NCBI GenBank assembly: GCA_949152475.1
Contig: OX424556.1
Location: 60,408,451-60,472,450, forward strand
Reading direction: 5' to 3'
DNA length: 64,000 bases
Origin: Terebella lapidaria
Taxonomy: Eukaryota > Annelida > Polychaeta > Terebellida > Terebellidae
Below the pieces are notes generated by a model. That model saw only the letters and a program-made list of their open reading frames with translations, had not been told where the DNA came from and made no database searches. A program made the position numbers and the translations under genes. This document shows, in pieces, positions 11,667 to 24,520 of the stretch (positions are counted from its first letter, which is position 1; every line of letters starts with the position of its first letter).

Positions 11667-13117
11667 GTGATCCACTTCAGTTAGGGTAAAAAGCAGTCAA
11701 TGGGTTATTTGGTGTTGTACACTAGATGTGTAAGCTAATTACATTCTTTATTTTCCTTTCCGCAGGTGGAGACCGTCGGAGACAAGTACATGCTGGCTAG
11801 TGGACTGCCGGAGAAATCGAACGTTCACGCCAAGAACATCGCGCATGTGGCTCTGGATATGATGGACATAGCGCGGGACATCGTAGTGGATGGTCAGGGT
11901 GTGGGGGTGAGTGTGTCGCCATGTCAACAGATAAGTTAGAAAATGAGGTGTCATGAATTTGTATTTGCATTGTCACGAATTATAAATTCAACATAAGAAA
12001 TGTTAAATCCGAGTTAACGAGTTTAATTTCGTAATATTGGAATTAATTGCCGGATGTCAAAGAAGTGTTTGCCCTGTGATCCCGATGAGCTTCCGTAATT
12101 TTGTTTTATAAAGTCATTTTGACTTCTTCAGACGACTCTCGGTTAGACTATCTCAAAATTGTTGAATTTGATATATTGAATGACAATTGTACGTTGGCTT
12201 TGTCAACCACAATTTCTGGGAGATTCCTGTAGGGCATATAACAATCGTTGCCACTTTGTGCGAGAACATAAATCATCTGTTACCCCGGAATTGGTCCAGC
12301 TGACGATCGGGGTCCACTCGGGTGAGGTGGTGGCGGGGGTTGTCGGCCAGAAGCTGCCAAGGTTCGGGGTGTTTGGAAACACGGTGTGTCTGGCCAGTCG
12401 GATGGAGAGTACCGGCATCCCAAGCTGTATCAACATCTCCGAGGCCACGTACAAGTAAGCCTCAGTTTCATATCGGAATGAAAGCGAGATGCATGTCTCA
12501 CATTGGATTACATCATTCGTCGTGGATGGTCAAATCGGATGACGCCATCAGATTTGATACATTTGATGACGTCATGAGTACAAATGATCATATCGCCCAC
12601 AGGTGCCTGAACATGCCGGAGTGTTACGACCCACAGTTTGCGTTCAAGGAGCGCGGGGCTGTACGTGTCAAAGGCATCAACGCGCCCATGAAGTGCTACA
12701 TCTTGACGCGGAACTTGCGCAAACTGCCCAAGGTCCAGATGCTTCTGGAGAGTGGTGGGATCACGCTTGCCTCTCCCTGCCCCAGTCCCACCGTCATCCC
12801 ACCTTACTCAGGTAGATGCTACTAGCATACGTGTCCCAGAAACACGAGAAAACAACCACAATCATGCCGATTTATGATACTGACTCCTTGCACATTTGAT
12901 TCATCTATTGACAGGGGGCAATGAGCGCAAAAGTCCAATGGTAGTGGACGACCTGGGCACGGACCTGCTTCAATATACACAGCCGGTCAAAAGAAGCTGC
13001 ACATTCTGTCTGCCAGACCCCACAGCCCAAACCTTGCTCCGGGTTGCCGCCAACCTGGAGAGCGTAGTTAGTCCTGGGAGCCCGAGTCAGGACCGGTTAC
13101 AGCTCCCTACGATCTAA
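10145..13117 (+). CDS. Soluble guanylate cyclase beta1-like subunit (gene 1), 5' incomplete
   Basis: This enzyme subunit converts GTP to cGMP in the cytosol, as one half of a dimer normally opened by NO binding to H-NOX haem. Exons by reading frame, GT-AG sites and alignment to the family: 10145-10245, 10357-11666, 11766-11906, 12300-12454, 12603-12811, 12915-13117 (stop 13115-13117). All phases agree. If the missing 5' part equals that of gene 2 (77 coding bases), the total divides by three and gives about 731 residues. Vertebrate beta1 subunits are about 620 residues, so the linker and C-terminus are longer here. The first coding exon(s), with the usual Met-Tyr-Gly start, were not found. 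The splice acceptor before 12300 is weak. The domain layout and active-site oddities are in the next two entries. The paralogue lies 16.5 kb downstream on the same strand. Confidence 0.9.
11766..13117 (+). CDS. Gene 1 exons for the cyclase domain and C-terminus
   Basis: The domain reads [40 protein letters not shown] and VRVKGINAP. As in beta subunits, the metal-binding Asp positions are not Asp (FSGICNFN in the previous exon; GDKY here). The base-recognition Glu (VET), the ribose/transition-state Asn (FGNTV), the Arg (LASR) and the Lys of VKG are present. The Cys that recognises guanine in the family (RYCLFG) is Gly here (RFGVFG). The last exon (12915-13117) encodes a tail without recognised domain and ends inside the first unit of the following minisatellite. 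Confidence 0.87.
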
Positions 13118-13745
13118 AGAGGATATGGCTAGTCCTGAGATCCCGAGTCGGGACCGGCTACAGCTTCCTATGATCTAAAAAGAGTGTGGCTAGTCTTGCG
13201 AGCTAAAGTCCGAACTGACTACAGCTTCCTACGGCCTAGTGAGAGCGCGACCAATCCTGGCAGCCCAAGTCGGGAAAGGCTACAGCTTCTACTTCTGGAG
13301 AGCATGGCTAGTCCTGTGAGCTGAGGTCCTGATCAGCCAGAGCTTCCTACGGCAGAGAAAGCTCGGTTAGTCTTAGGGGTCCGAAACCGGACATGCTATA
13401 TAGCTTCCTACGACCAAGAGAGATCAAGTCCTGGGAGTTGAAGTCGAAACCGACTTCAGCTTCCTATGGCCTAGAGATAGCATAGCTAGACCTGGCAGTT
13501 GACAAAACCGACTACAACTGTCGGTCCACACTGAGCCCCAGTGTGGACTGACTACAGTTGCCTACGGCCCAGACTGAGCATAGATAGTCCTGGGGGCTCA
13601 TGTGGGGACTGGCTACAGCTTTCTATGCCTGTAGAGCATGGCTAGTTCTGGAGGCTCAAGTCCGGACAGACTGCAGCTTTCTCCGGTCTGGAGAGCATGG
13701 CTACTCCTGGGAGCTCCGTGCGGGATCGGCAACAGCTTGATCCCG
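13060..13745. repeat. Degenerate ~60-bp minisatellite overlapping the gene 1 stop
   Basis: The landmark CTACAGCTTCCTA recurs near 13095, 13156, 13217 and 13278 (spacing 61) and then more irregularly to about 13730, giving 11-12 units. The first unit includes the last codons and stop of gene 1. The rest would be 3' UTR or intergenic. Units have diverged, so this is not a recent expansion. Confidence 0.8.
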
Positions 13746-15687
13746 AGATAGAGACTTCCAGTCGGGGTATGTTCACCAGAACATTTCGCACTTGAATTAC
13801 GTTGCAAAAAAGTGTTAGAATAATTGTGCTTCGTGCTTTACGCAGTTGTCGGCCAGTTATAGACACCAATACATCCTACACTTTTGCCACGAATGTTCAA
13901 TGATGTACATATCAATATGATTGAGGTAGACTTACATTTTGTGCTGGCGTTTGTTTTCATTTGTTGTTTACAATCAGCGTGGCGAAAACTTGTCAGGATA
14001 TTCTCGGAACAATCGCCCAATCGAACTGTGATATGTGTAAAAATGTGATCCGTATTGTCAATGCACTGGAAGCACAAAGGGCTTTTAACACTGACTTGTA
14101 TAAATATGTTTTGTTGCATCAAATAAATATATGTGAATGTTATGAATTGTGTTTTGAACCTGATTTCCATGCGATAGATACGGGACATGTGCCAGACACA
14201 TTGTGTCGTATTACGCTTTGGATTGACTGCAAGCAATGTTGGTGTAGTCAGGTCGGCTGGTGACATTCCAATATCTGGTCAGTGAGGAGTTTGATTTACC
14301 CCTCAGGGCCATCATGAAACGGACATCTCTACTGGCATATACCCGCTATTTATATCCCTCAGAGGTAGCAAGGAATACCAGTCACAACAATGCACAATAT
14401 GTTGAGTGGTATTCAAACATACTTTAAATATGTTTTACAAAGGATTATGTTTCCTAGTCCCTGATAGGAATTAGGCTGATGAAAGAATGCGTACATACGC
14501 AATAGATTCCATTCCCTGGGGGTAGAAGAACGAATGCAGATGAAGACCTGGTAATTGTAATACAATTCGAACACTTAAACAATAACAGACAGGAGAATGT
14601 AGGTCGCTCCATACAGAGCAATGTTCCAAGATGCACATTCTGCTCTTTAATGCGGCATATGATGAACATACGTCAATGCTTGGAACGTGCTTCAGTAAAT
14701 TTGTGGGGATATGAATACATTTGTCTACATTTCGCTCAATATTCATTTCAGGAAATACGAACACTTATTTATACACTATGATCGCCATAGACAACAAACT
14801 CAGCAACAGGGGTATCCATACTGAACGTGATTACCTATCGTACATTCATGAACCGTATGCGTGTTTTCATTATGGATTAACTGAACGAAAACATGAATTT
14901 GCCGAATGGTTACTCCAAAAACATGGACTATTGGCAGTATCATGGAAATCGCTTAATAATTCATACTGATTGTGAAGGAATATACCCTGGAACTGTCACG
15001 CCATTAGATCATTGACCTTAATAAATCTAGTCGCTACCGGTGCAAACATGTTTCTGATATGTTGGGGGAAAGTATTGGATATCGACAGACAAACATGGGA
15101 ATGAGAAACCTGTTGTGCGAAAAACAACATTTTCGAGTTTGGAGCTGGGTGAGAAATTGCGGCTTTGTTTGGAGATTTTAGATATGTGAATTATATCCAA
15201 GCTTTATGAGACAAATTGTATCATATTTTTTTCTCTGGGACCGGCAAGTGTTATGTGCTCCCTCAGCACTACGTATATAAAATTGCTATCAACGAATAAT
15301 TCATGTAACACAAATAAAGTCCATCCCCATACAACCAAAACAGTCCATATTGCACCAATTCCATCAACCTCGAGTCTGCATTCTATGCGTATTTTTCACA
15401 TAAGATACCTTGTTTGTCATGACATAAAAAAATGTATACATGCATCCGAAAAATTTTATATTTTATTTTGTGGTGGAGAAAGCTTTCTACGTTGAAAATT
15501 TCAAACGATTTCGTTATACATTATTATTGTGCGGTGTTAGCCGTACTATATCTGTTAGTGTAATTTTGACCCCATGGTACTACTGGTGAGGAGCTTGTCC
15601 ATGCGTGGACTTATTGCTACCGAATTAAGTCAGCGATGACATTATCCATATTTTATGTCATAATCTCAGATTACAACAAAGTTAAGT
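13746..15687. other. Spacer, no gene recognised
   Basis: AT-rich. The open frames near 13961-14263 and 14471-14764 show no motif or supported splicing. AATAAA-like hexamers occur near 14120 but cannot be tied to gene 1. Confidence 0.35.
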
Positions 15688-16135
15688 AGCAAATATTGAA
15701 CAAAGAAAACACACACCTTGGTCATTTGTGGAAAGTGCAACTAAAACACATTTTGGCAAGAGTAATGGACGAGTCGACAAACAAATGCGAGTAACAATCA
15801 ATTTTCGCATGGACAAGCTCGGCACCAGTATTGGAGGTACTATGGTAGTGTAAGACCATCTACGAGAATTGTTCTCTGTGAGAGGGAAGTAGAGAGTTAT
15901 TACAATACGAGTTCGAGTTACAATACGATTCGAGTTCATTGTTTCATATTGTTATCAAAGCGGACATCTTTGTTGTTATCAAACTAATCAATAGGCTTTA
16001 AGTTGATTTCCAAATATTGAGCAAGGGAAACACACACCATAGTCCTTTGTGGAAAGTTCAACCAAAACACATTTGGGCAAGAATAATGGGCAACTCAACA
16101 AAAGAGCAGGTGAGAATCAATTTACGCATGGACAT
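15688..16135. repeat. Direct duplication of ~120 bp, 321 bp apart
   Basis: A segment starting AAATATTGA(A/G)CAA, with CACACACC, then TTTGTGGAAAGT, then ACGCATGGAC, occurs at about 15690-15812 and again at about 16011-16135. Looser similarity extends to neighbouring sequence (15370-15450 versus 16380-16465), so a larger old duplication is possible. Confidence 0.6.
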
Positions 16136-18479
16136 CAAAATATTCGACAGGTTGTCATAACGTTCAGGTTCGCAATTAGAATTTTCATATCACATAGAAA
16201 CAAGACCCACAATATTTTGTTTGGTTGTTTAACCAAGAAATGGGTTTCGTGTCTACTTATCCTTGATTTTTTTTCGTGTTCACTCAGCCTCGAGTACTGG
16301 TTCTACTCTCCTTTGTCCCTGTGGCCGCACACGTAACCTCAAGTTCTGCTGTTGTGATGCTTGTATAATACATGTGCAAAGTTTGGAAGTTCATGCAAAT
16401 ACTTAAGCAATGTTTATGTATGACGTGTATGTCATGATATAAACATAATACATCCAAAAATATCATGTGTTGATTATAATAGGTACTGCACCGGTGAAAC
16501 CAGTAAATACCAATTTGATGTCAGTATTTCAGGAACACTTAAACAAGCGAGGAATGATTTCTGAAGCAAGCAAATTCAATTCACCATGTCACTAGATACG
16601 CGATACTAGTAACATAATAAAAACAAACATGAAAAAGCATTTGAATTGCTCTTTGGCGAGAGGTACATATGCATGATAAGAACCGATTAGTGTATATAAA
16701 AAAAGACATTGCTCTGGTGATTATGCACTTTTATGCATAGACCAGTAACCAATGACAACGTGAGGATTCTTAGTAGTATCTAATAAATGTAAGTATAATC
16801 TCGTGCTTTACTTATGAAATGTAAAACTTAATTTCCCAAATCCATGATCGAAATACTATAGAAGATAATTAAGTGACAAGACAACGTTCTCCATGAATAG
16901 AGGTTTTATGTCATCAGATAGTGAGAAGTAGGCCCATTTTGGGCTGATATGTTTGGCTCTCGCTCCTGCAATATTATTTCTAAAGAAGAAGTACACAAAT
17001 GATGTCAACTGGTTTGGGACCAGCTCATCGGTGTCACATTACTGTAGTTCATTGACCATAAATACATCATATTACCAGTGTAATTGACCTCAATGTTGCT
17101 TGGAATATAATTGTTTGGTCCTGCTTTGCTTCTGTTGAGAATGCTTAATTCCAAACATCATGTGGTGTTAGCGGTGAAAGGTCGGTACATTTCTACCACA
17201 GAGCCGGTGTCACTGCTGGTGGAGATTGCATCTTTCCCTGGGGATATATAAAACTGCGCACTCGTGTGCATGACATGCACCTATTTCAAATATTTCTAAA
17301 TGGATGGATTTCTACATGGTTTCAATATTCTTTGGTAGCTTCACGATTTCTCAGTCTTCGAAATGTAGATAGCTTGAGTTCAAATGTCGAACTATCTCGT
17401 TGCCGTCAGTTGCGTATGGAGTGTTGTTGGGTCGCACTGTAATATCGCACCATAAAATACAGAAGATAGTAGAACATACCAGCCAGTGAGTTTAAATTAC
17501 CACTCGATCTCCAACACATCTCCACCACCTACAGTCAATGGTGGATATAAACATGTTGGTAATACCATCATCATTATTATGTAATATATATTGAATGGTG
17601 ACTCAACCCATCTTATTATATTGAAATTTTATAATTATTTCATAATTTACAGATTAACAGTAGACTATATCACAAGAGCAAGTATTTCGTTCTCATGTTG
17701 TCAACTGTATAATACATATACAAGATCGACTATCATCCAATAAGTGGGGAGACAATCTGACATTACTGGTGATGGAGTGGGTTGGTACGATCCCAAGTCT
17801 GACCGGTGACATTTCTGTTAGGGGCGAAAACACGGGGTAATGAGATTCACAAATCAAAAGACAATATGTGCTGCCAGGCTGACATCTCAACTCACAGTCA
17901 GCATTCTAAATCGGATTAGAAATCAACAGTTGATCGCTCACACCTCTCCATATTGATAAAAGGCCTCACGCGAACTGTAATCTAACAACATCACTCAATA
18001 TTGATACACCTGATGTTTAATACGCTTATTCTAACAATATCAATCAAAATTAATATGCTTCTTGCAAAAACACGTTATATTACATGAGATGTGTACACGT
18101 AAACATGTACAGCTCGAGCTGTATCAGTCATCTTCTAGTTGCCATCGCACGTAATACTATCATTTTCGAAATTATTCGGTAATTGTATTTTCTGTGAAAA
18201 TATTTTCAACGAATTCACTTTGATGGAGTGGTTACTTGTGTTTGATATAGACATCTATAACATGCAGAATATATGCAGGTGGATCAGTGTCTGTGAGGGT
18301 ATGACAAGGTCATTTGCTTTGCGATAAATTTGAATAACCCACCAAACAACATGACATTGTGTTCTTGTTATTTTCAGCATGACATTTCAGTTCTCTTTCG
18401 AGACGTTTTTAGTCTAATTACGCTGATGACGCTGTCACCGAGTGATGAGTATCCAATTTTCAAATCCAATGGCAAAATC
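16136..18479. other. Spacer, no gene recognised
   Basis: AT-rich sequence with no supported exon, RNA gene or clear repeat family. Confidence 0.35.
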
Positions 18480-18610
18480 GGATGATTTTAAGGAAATTCA
18501 TGAGCCCCTTATATGGCCATGAGGAGTTGCATTCAGGTGTTCCGGAAAGAGTGAGTATTTCCTGCCCCACAGGTGGTACCTGTCAAGAATTCCGCTTTAC
18601 GGCATATTTG
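18480..18610 (+). repeat. Fragment of the repeat seen in the LINE 3' UTR
   Basis: The blocks TTCATGAGCCCC, CAGGTGTTCCGGAAAGAGTG and ATTTCCTGCCCCAC match, in the opposite orientation, 1560-1650 in the 3' UTR of the minus-strand LINE. A weaker third copy lies near 35530-35610. It is a piece of the same LINE family or a sequence both picked up. Confidence 0.65.
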
Positions 18611-19251
18611 CCATATATTCAGTCTACTTTCAATTAGATCGTGTTGACGTCCGTATAATTTCCTAGCGGCAGTGTTTGGGGACTAGCTGGGAACTTCCGT
18701 GTGCAAGGTCTTCTTATCTGCACCTTCATCTTAACAGTTTATATGATGTGGAACAAACACACCATATGGTAACGAAATAAGGTGTTGCTAGTTTGGAAAG
18801 GAGAATCAACTATGAAAAATGACAATCATTCGTTTTATATTCTTATTGATTTCATCCATTTCCAATCTCAGATCTAAATATATGAAAACTAGAAGACTAC
18901 ATGTATGTATCACCATCAAGTTCATTACAATATAAACCAAATAATCGCCAAAGTTGGGAATATTTAGTGCATGATTGAACTCTCTATGATCTATGTCATA
19001 CGAGTGTATGTTAGGGCGTTGTGGAGTTAGGTAAGGTCGATGCGATATTACATGATATTACATGATCAAGTCGGTGCAATGGTACACGATATTACATGAT
19101 CAAGTAGGCCTGGTACTTTTGATGGAAGTCACTCACACATCGGTCAGGAAGTGTACACCTGAATAGCTATGCATATATCTTAAATAATCGGATGGTTGGA
19201 TTGCAGTATCGTCAAGCATTTCCTGATAGAGTGATGAATTCAAGTTAAAGT
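18611..19251. other. Spacer, no gene recognised
   Basis: AT-rich. A short motif, ATTACATGATCAAGT, is repeated near 19055 and 19090. Nothing else is supported. Confidence 0.35.
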
Positions 19252-19861
19252 ACTAGTAAAGTGCAAATATGATGTTGAGTTATATGAAAGATCTTATTGA
19301 TCTGAGCAAAATGGTCTTGACGGTATATCAATATCACTATCAGTTCAAACGTTATAGCCACTTGAAAGAAACCAACTCATTAATATGCAAATTAGATGTT
19401 AACGAGAATTCATGACGTCATGAGGTGAACAAATTTTAATCAGGATATTTTAAGCCATGATATAATGATTTTTATTGAAGGTTATGACGGCCTGACTAGT
19501 GCATAACATTATGTAGCACACATAGTCATTATTCACACAAACTACTGTTGATATGGTTACCAGTCGTTCCCTATAACCGTAGTTTCCCATGGTTGCCATG
19601 GCCGTTAACTGCCAAGTCAATCTATCTGGATACTTTCTGTCGATTATTTATGAATTAAACTAATATAGAGCTCAAGTTGGCACCATTTTTGTTTGTGCAT
19701 ACCCTGTTCTAAGTGGGTTTCTGGCCCAAGCAACCATGGTTGCTATGGGCCATACCAGGTCATGGTTACCTTGACAACAACAAAAAAGTGAAAACACTGA
19801 TTATTCATACTGAAATCTGTATGGAATACATTTTGATGAATAATCATATTAAATGAATGAA

Positions 19862-19990
19862 AAATAGGAAGGAAGGAAGAAAGGAAGGAAGGAAATTTAT
19901 TTCACATGTGTACAACACAATAATAAAATAGAGAGTACACATATTGGACATCAAAAAAGAGTTACTCTTATCGAATTGATGACCATAGAA
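19862..19990 (-). repeat. LINE 3' tail with (GGAA)n run
   Basis: On the minus strand a stretch ends in GAAATAAATTT followed by repeated TTCC. This is the same layout as the tail of the LINE at 735-800 (AATAAA plus short tandem tail). It is probably a severely 5'-truncated LINE insertion. Confidence 0.5.
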
Positions 19991-20132
19991 AGAGAGAAGA
20001 CAAACACACACACAAAAAACACATATCAAAGTACCCATTTAAAACAGCTTCCCCCGATGACGTCGTGAATATCTCATTTGCACACCTATTAGCTGAATTG
20101 TTTTGAAAAAAAAAAACAAATTTGCCAATTTC

Positions 20133-20669
20133 TACGGAGCCTCTGAGAGGACATGGAAGAAATATTTTTAGCACATTGTTATTGCGTTCCCTCGCAATAT
20201 TATCGCGTTCCCTCGCAATAATATTGCGTTCCCTCGCAATATTATCGCGTTCCCTCGCATTCCGGATCGCGTTCCCTCGCGATCTTATCGCGTTCCCTCG
20301 CAATCCGGATCGCGTTCCCTCGCAATCCAGATCGCGTTCCCTCGCGATATTATCGCGTTCCCTCGCGATCTTATTGCGTTCCCTCGCATTCTGGATCGCG
20401 TTCCCTCGCATTGTGCTGACGCCAATGACTTCTGAGAAGGTTCTTCTACAAGATCGCGAGGGAACGCGATATTATAGCGAGGGAACGCGATAATATCGCG
20501 AGGGAACGCGATCTGGATTGCGAGGGAACGCGATCTGGATTGCGAGGGAACGCAATAAGATCGCGAGGGAACGCGATCCGGATTGCGAGGGAACGCGATA
20601 ATATTGCGAGGGAACGCAATAACCGTATGTCAAAAAATATTTCTTCCATGTCCTTTCAGCGGCTCCGTA
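20133..20669. mobile_element. Fold-back element with GCGTTCCCTCGC array
   Basis: The termini TACGGAGCC, then AGGACATGGAAGAAATA, are inverted at the two ends, with TA at both borders. Between them the left arm repeats GCGTTCCCTCGC every ~20 bases and the right arm repeats its reverse complement, meeting at a ~40-base unique centre near 20415-20455. A transcript would form a very long hairpin. The open frames here (Arg/Ala- or Ser/Leu-rich) are repeat artefacts. Confidence 0.8.
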
Positions 20670-21039
20670 AATTTCAGTCTTTAAAGTGATATAACTTTTT
20701 AACGGATTGTGATATTTACATGCCGTAAAAAAACATTTTGCTCAGATCAATGAGATCTTTCATATAAGTTCACATCATATTTGCACCATACTAGTGAGTG
20801 TTTTCGAGAAACATTTTCTTATGCGCATGTCCGTTATCGAATCTCTACATACCCGATATGAATACGCTTATATAATTTGGAAGACATCGACACAGATTCA
20901 GCAGAAATGGGCGGAAAATGAATATACAATGTATACCACTTGGCGGTGTATCTCTTCTATCTCTATTGTATATATAGCAGATATCGCTCTCACTATCGTT
21001 GATGGGGTTGTAGTTGATCCAGATAATCAACGATTAGGA

Positions 21040-22740
21040 GGAGGCCGAAGAAAAAAATTAGCCTAAGGTCTAAGAAAGGTCAGATTCAAGGTCACCAAAA
21101 GAACCACCCGATGTGCTTGCCTACAGTAAATGCTCATTATATAAATCTATGTTTCATCTACAAGCATTCTATCTACTTCAGTCAAGTTACATTATTCACA
21201 TCGAATGTTATCTCGAAGATTCCACTCAAGGTAATCTTTAGTTCGTGGTCACCAAAAGATGCTCCATATACAACTTCCAGTCACACACCTGAGATATATG
21301 TGGTCCCAGAGGCCAATTCATACATATCATGCCATTTTGGACGTTTTGTCCTACTTCTTGGGTTTTATGGGGAATTTGAGTTGCTCCATCTGTTGATGCA
21401 ACATCAAGTGTCCCAAATGGCATGTTCTGAAATAAAAATATCAAAAATGATGAGATAGTTTTCGAGAAAAGACAAAGCGCAAATTGATCTAGGTCAAATT
21501 CAAGGTCACCACCCCAAACCCTCATATATGACTACCCATTTGTCTTTTAACGGGACGAATTTTTTCTCCAGGAAATGGGGCAAAATGGATAGTGACCAAC
21601 CCGCCAAATAACTAAAATGGCCGCCACACGCATCCCGGCGATTCAAGAGCAACGAACCGTATACATATCACAAAGGTAGGCTACATAAGGAGAGTATAAG
21701 GGTAAGTTCGAAAAAACTTACTGAACAGATTTCGAGAAACTGGCTGCCAAGTTCAAAATGGGCGTTTTTTTTTTTTAAAATGGCCGTCTTGATCTTTCAA
21801 TGTCATCGAAGGTCCAAGGTCAATATCTAAGCTATATCTCCGAGCATTCTTTGGTTGTGACAGTTTCCATTAGGAGGGAAAAAGTGGTGAAAATGGGTTT
21901 CAAAGGGAGAATTATAAGTTATCTGACCAAAAAATGAATACGAGAGTCAAATGGATTTAAAAATTAACATTTTTTGTTAGAAAAACAAGTACAATTGTAT
22001 AACACATGGAAATTATCCCAAGGACTAAGAAGGGTTCTGAACAAATTTATAATGTTGAGCCACTAAAATGGCTGTCAAAGTCTAAAATTGTGCGTCTTTC
22101 GACAAAAAAACCCCGCCATTTTTTACCTTTCGAGCTCATTGAAGGTCAAAATTCAATATCAATAAGCCTATGAATTCGCCATACATGGCTTACCATTTGA
22201 CTGTGGCAATATTTAAGTTCTATCTTGAAGTGTTATGTGGGTTTTCTGCATACAGCTCCCATTATGAAGGAAAAATTGGTCCAATTGAAATAAGTCCAAA
22301 ACATTTTCAATGGCGGATTGAATGGCTAGAACTGTCTCAAAATGAATAGTGACCTGATTTGGGCAAATAACAAATTTCCGCCAACTCGCCTAAAAATTCA
22401 AATGGCTGCCACGCGCGATCCAAGAGCAACAAAACAGGTCACAAACGTACATATGCGGGGTCTTAAGCATAAATTAGAAGAAAAAAAAAACAGTTGTCAA
22501 ACAGATTTCGAGAAAATGGCCGTCAAAGTGTAACCAAGCGAGGAATGCCTCGGTCAGGCTGGGATTTGAACCCGGGATATTTCACAAATCAGCCCTCCGC
22601 TCTACCACATGAGCTAAAGGGGTATCCCTCTAGCCAAACTGGAGTACAATTTCACACATATCAGTGAGGTCACAAAAGTCCAAAATCGGGAGTTTTTCGT
22701 CAAAAAGGAGGTTATCGGATCATAGGTCATGTAACGTTAG
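21040..22740. repeat. Dispersed repeat family, diverged units
   Basis: Segments such as TCAAATTCAAGGTCACC, 'aaaatggccg' and TTCGAGAAAATGGC recur and match the family at 5507-6600, 28280-28875 and 58480-59350. The end block (GTTATCGGATCATAGG) lies near 22710. No coding region is supported. Confidence 0.6.
22552..22627 (-). pseudogene. tRNA-like sequence, probably a tRNA pseudogene or SINE head
   Basis: On the minus strand TAGCTCATGTGGTAGAGC resembles a D-arm/A-box and GGTTCAAATCC fits the B-box consensus at proper spacing. The T-stem is mostly paired, but the acceptor ends do not pair and no clean anticodon stem forms. I therefore do not call a functional tRNA. Confidence 0.5.
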
Positions 22741-24520
22741 AAAATCTAACCACCTCGGAGAATAAAATGACATGATGACCTTGATACGAATTCAATCAAA
22801 TGGTTGATGTACTGATTGGATGAGAGAGCAAAGCAGCTTTACCTCCGGCTACCCCCAGAGAAACGTGTGGACTGGAGGGGTGCAGGAGCATGCTACAGTA
22901 TGTTTCTACAAGTTTATACTACAGTACAACTGGCGAGATATAACAAGATCGGTGTAATAACCGTAAAGTTCTTCTGGAAAGGAATAAACATAATACGTCA
23001 TGGTGTCGATATATTGAATATATAGCGTGCATTTTTGAGATGTTACAACATGAATTTGTAAATGATTTACTGTTTTCGACCTTGTTAGGGCTTACATCTG
23101 GTGTGTTGGGCACTGATCTTGCCATTTAAACTTAGTTTCGACTCCTGCCATGGCTGGCCTCCTTTATAATAAACTTGACCTGAACTTGACCTGAAGGAAT
23201 TCTTTGGGCGACATCATGATATTCTGGCTACATTGGCAATGATGTCTTAAGCTTGGAAGGAGTGTATAATTTCTTCAATATGAACCAGGGCCCATTCGGG
23301 GTTCGCATAATTCGATAGTCAACATTCTTACTAGCTGGGCTAGTGTGATATCCCTTTATCTCACTTAGTCTATCGTTCGTCAGGTCCGGGGTTCGAATCC
23401 CCTCTCGGACAAGTGGAGTTTTTCAGAACCCTTTAACAACTAGTACCCTATTATGTTGCAAACATTCTGTTTTCGCACAATGCCTACCAAAAGAACGCAG
23501 ACTTATAGATGTGATGTAGACACATGGGCTTCTATTCAGAGTGTTTTGATAAATCAAAGTTGACATTAATTTTCGAACCCCGCACCGAAAATAACGTACT
23601 CGAAACACTCGATTTTTGAAATGGAAACCCGCAAATCAGTATGCAACATCCTGTAAGAAGCAGCCGTGATTGTCATGGTAACCACGCGGTAAGTTCACAC
23701 CCGGGGGCGGCCTTTCTCAGTCGGTGCCGATATTCCCGCGGCGACGCCGACTGCGAGCCACACCCGTGTCACTCGTGGCTCCCGGTGCTGGCGGGGACAT
23801 AGTTTAATCGGGCGGCCATTGGACGGCCGGGAGGACACAGATCACTCCACAGGCCAGCCGACATTCGGCCCAGATCATATCGCCCAGTGGTTAGAGCACC
23901 GGTACAAGGAAGAGCCTTGTGACACAGGAAATCGTGGCCCTGATCACAGAAGGATTAGCGCTCGGTCGAGATGGAGCAGGATTTGACTCCGAACTATGCC
24001 AATCTCGGCTTCAAGGGATAAACCGCTTGTAATAGAGCTGTCGTGATGGGCATACCGTCCACAGAGTTATATGACGGCCGTTAGGGAATAAGGTAGGTAC
24101 TTGACAATCGTCCGACAGAGGGCGAAAATCAGGAGAATGAATAACTCGCCGAGTATATACGTCATCATACTCGGTTGATGATATATTACGAGGATTTGAG
24201 TAGATAATGCACGGTGTTTGGTGATTATAGTGTTTGGCTCGTTCGCCTCTCGAAAACGAATGATGATTGAATTACACATTGAAGAGTTACTGCGATCACG
24301 ACACAGGACATTTCCCAAGAGGTTCTTCTCGCTAACAACGAGCTGCGAGCTTCGACTGCAAGAGGGGTGTGCATTTTGGACTAGTTCTTCGCCCCACTTG
24401 TTAATATACTGAGCTTCTTAAAGACTTGCCCATAATTGTTTGTTGAATCAACAACAATTGTAGAATAGTGAGTGAGAGAAGTAACAAGATATTGTCTACA
24501 TCCGACTGTTGAACATATGT
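22741..24520. other. Spacer with a GC-rich patch, no gene recognised
   Basis: Apart from the tRNA-like relic, a GC-rich patch at about 23695-23860 stands out from the AT-rich surroundings. It has no open frame or splice context I can support. Confidence 0.35.
23340..23411 (+). pseudogene. tRNA-like 3' half
   Basis: GGTCCGGGGTTCGAATCCCC has a perfect T-arm with B-box (GGTTCGAATCC) followed by an acceptor-like segment. The 5' half does not fold well, so it is a tRNA relic or SINE promoter rather than a gene. Confidence 0.4.

Larger units (their letters stand above)
19252..20795. mobile_element. Outer inverted-repeat (fold-back) element
   Basis: The left end (ACTAGTA, GTGCAAATATGATG, TATATGAAAGATCT, GATCTGAGCAAAA; about 19252-19330) recurs as its reverse complement at about 20735-20795. 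No open frame resembling a transposase lies between. It contains a LINE tail and a second nested fold-back unit, so it is composite. Confidence 0.6.

Noticed and set aside
20185..20625. CRISPR-like regular short repeats
   Set aside because: The spacers are not unique and are partly repeated themselves, the array inverts at its centre, and the context is a eukaryotic genome.
20122..20649. Arg/Ala-rich and Ser/Leu-rich open frames of 67-147 residues
   Set aside because: They are translations of a ~20-base tandem array in both strands of a fold-back element; no codon bias or homologue-like motif.
22552..22627. Functional tRNA gene
   Set aside because: A- and B-boxes are present but the acceptor stem does not pair and no anticodon arm is convincing.
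22816..23025. Open frame with LYLRLPPEKRVDW start
   Set aside because: Looks protein-like for ~25 residues, but no splice partner, family or conservation could be supported.
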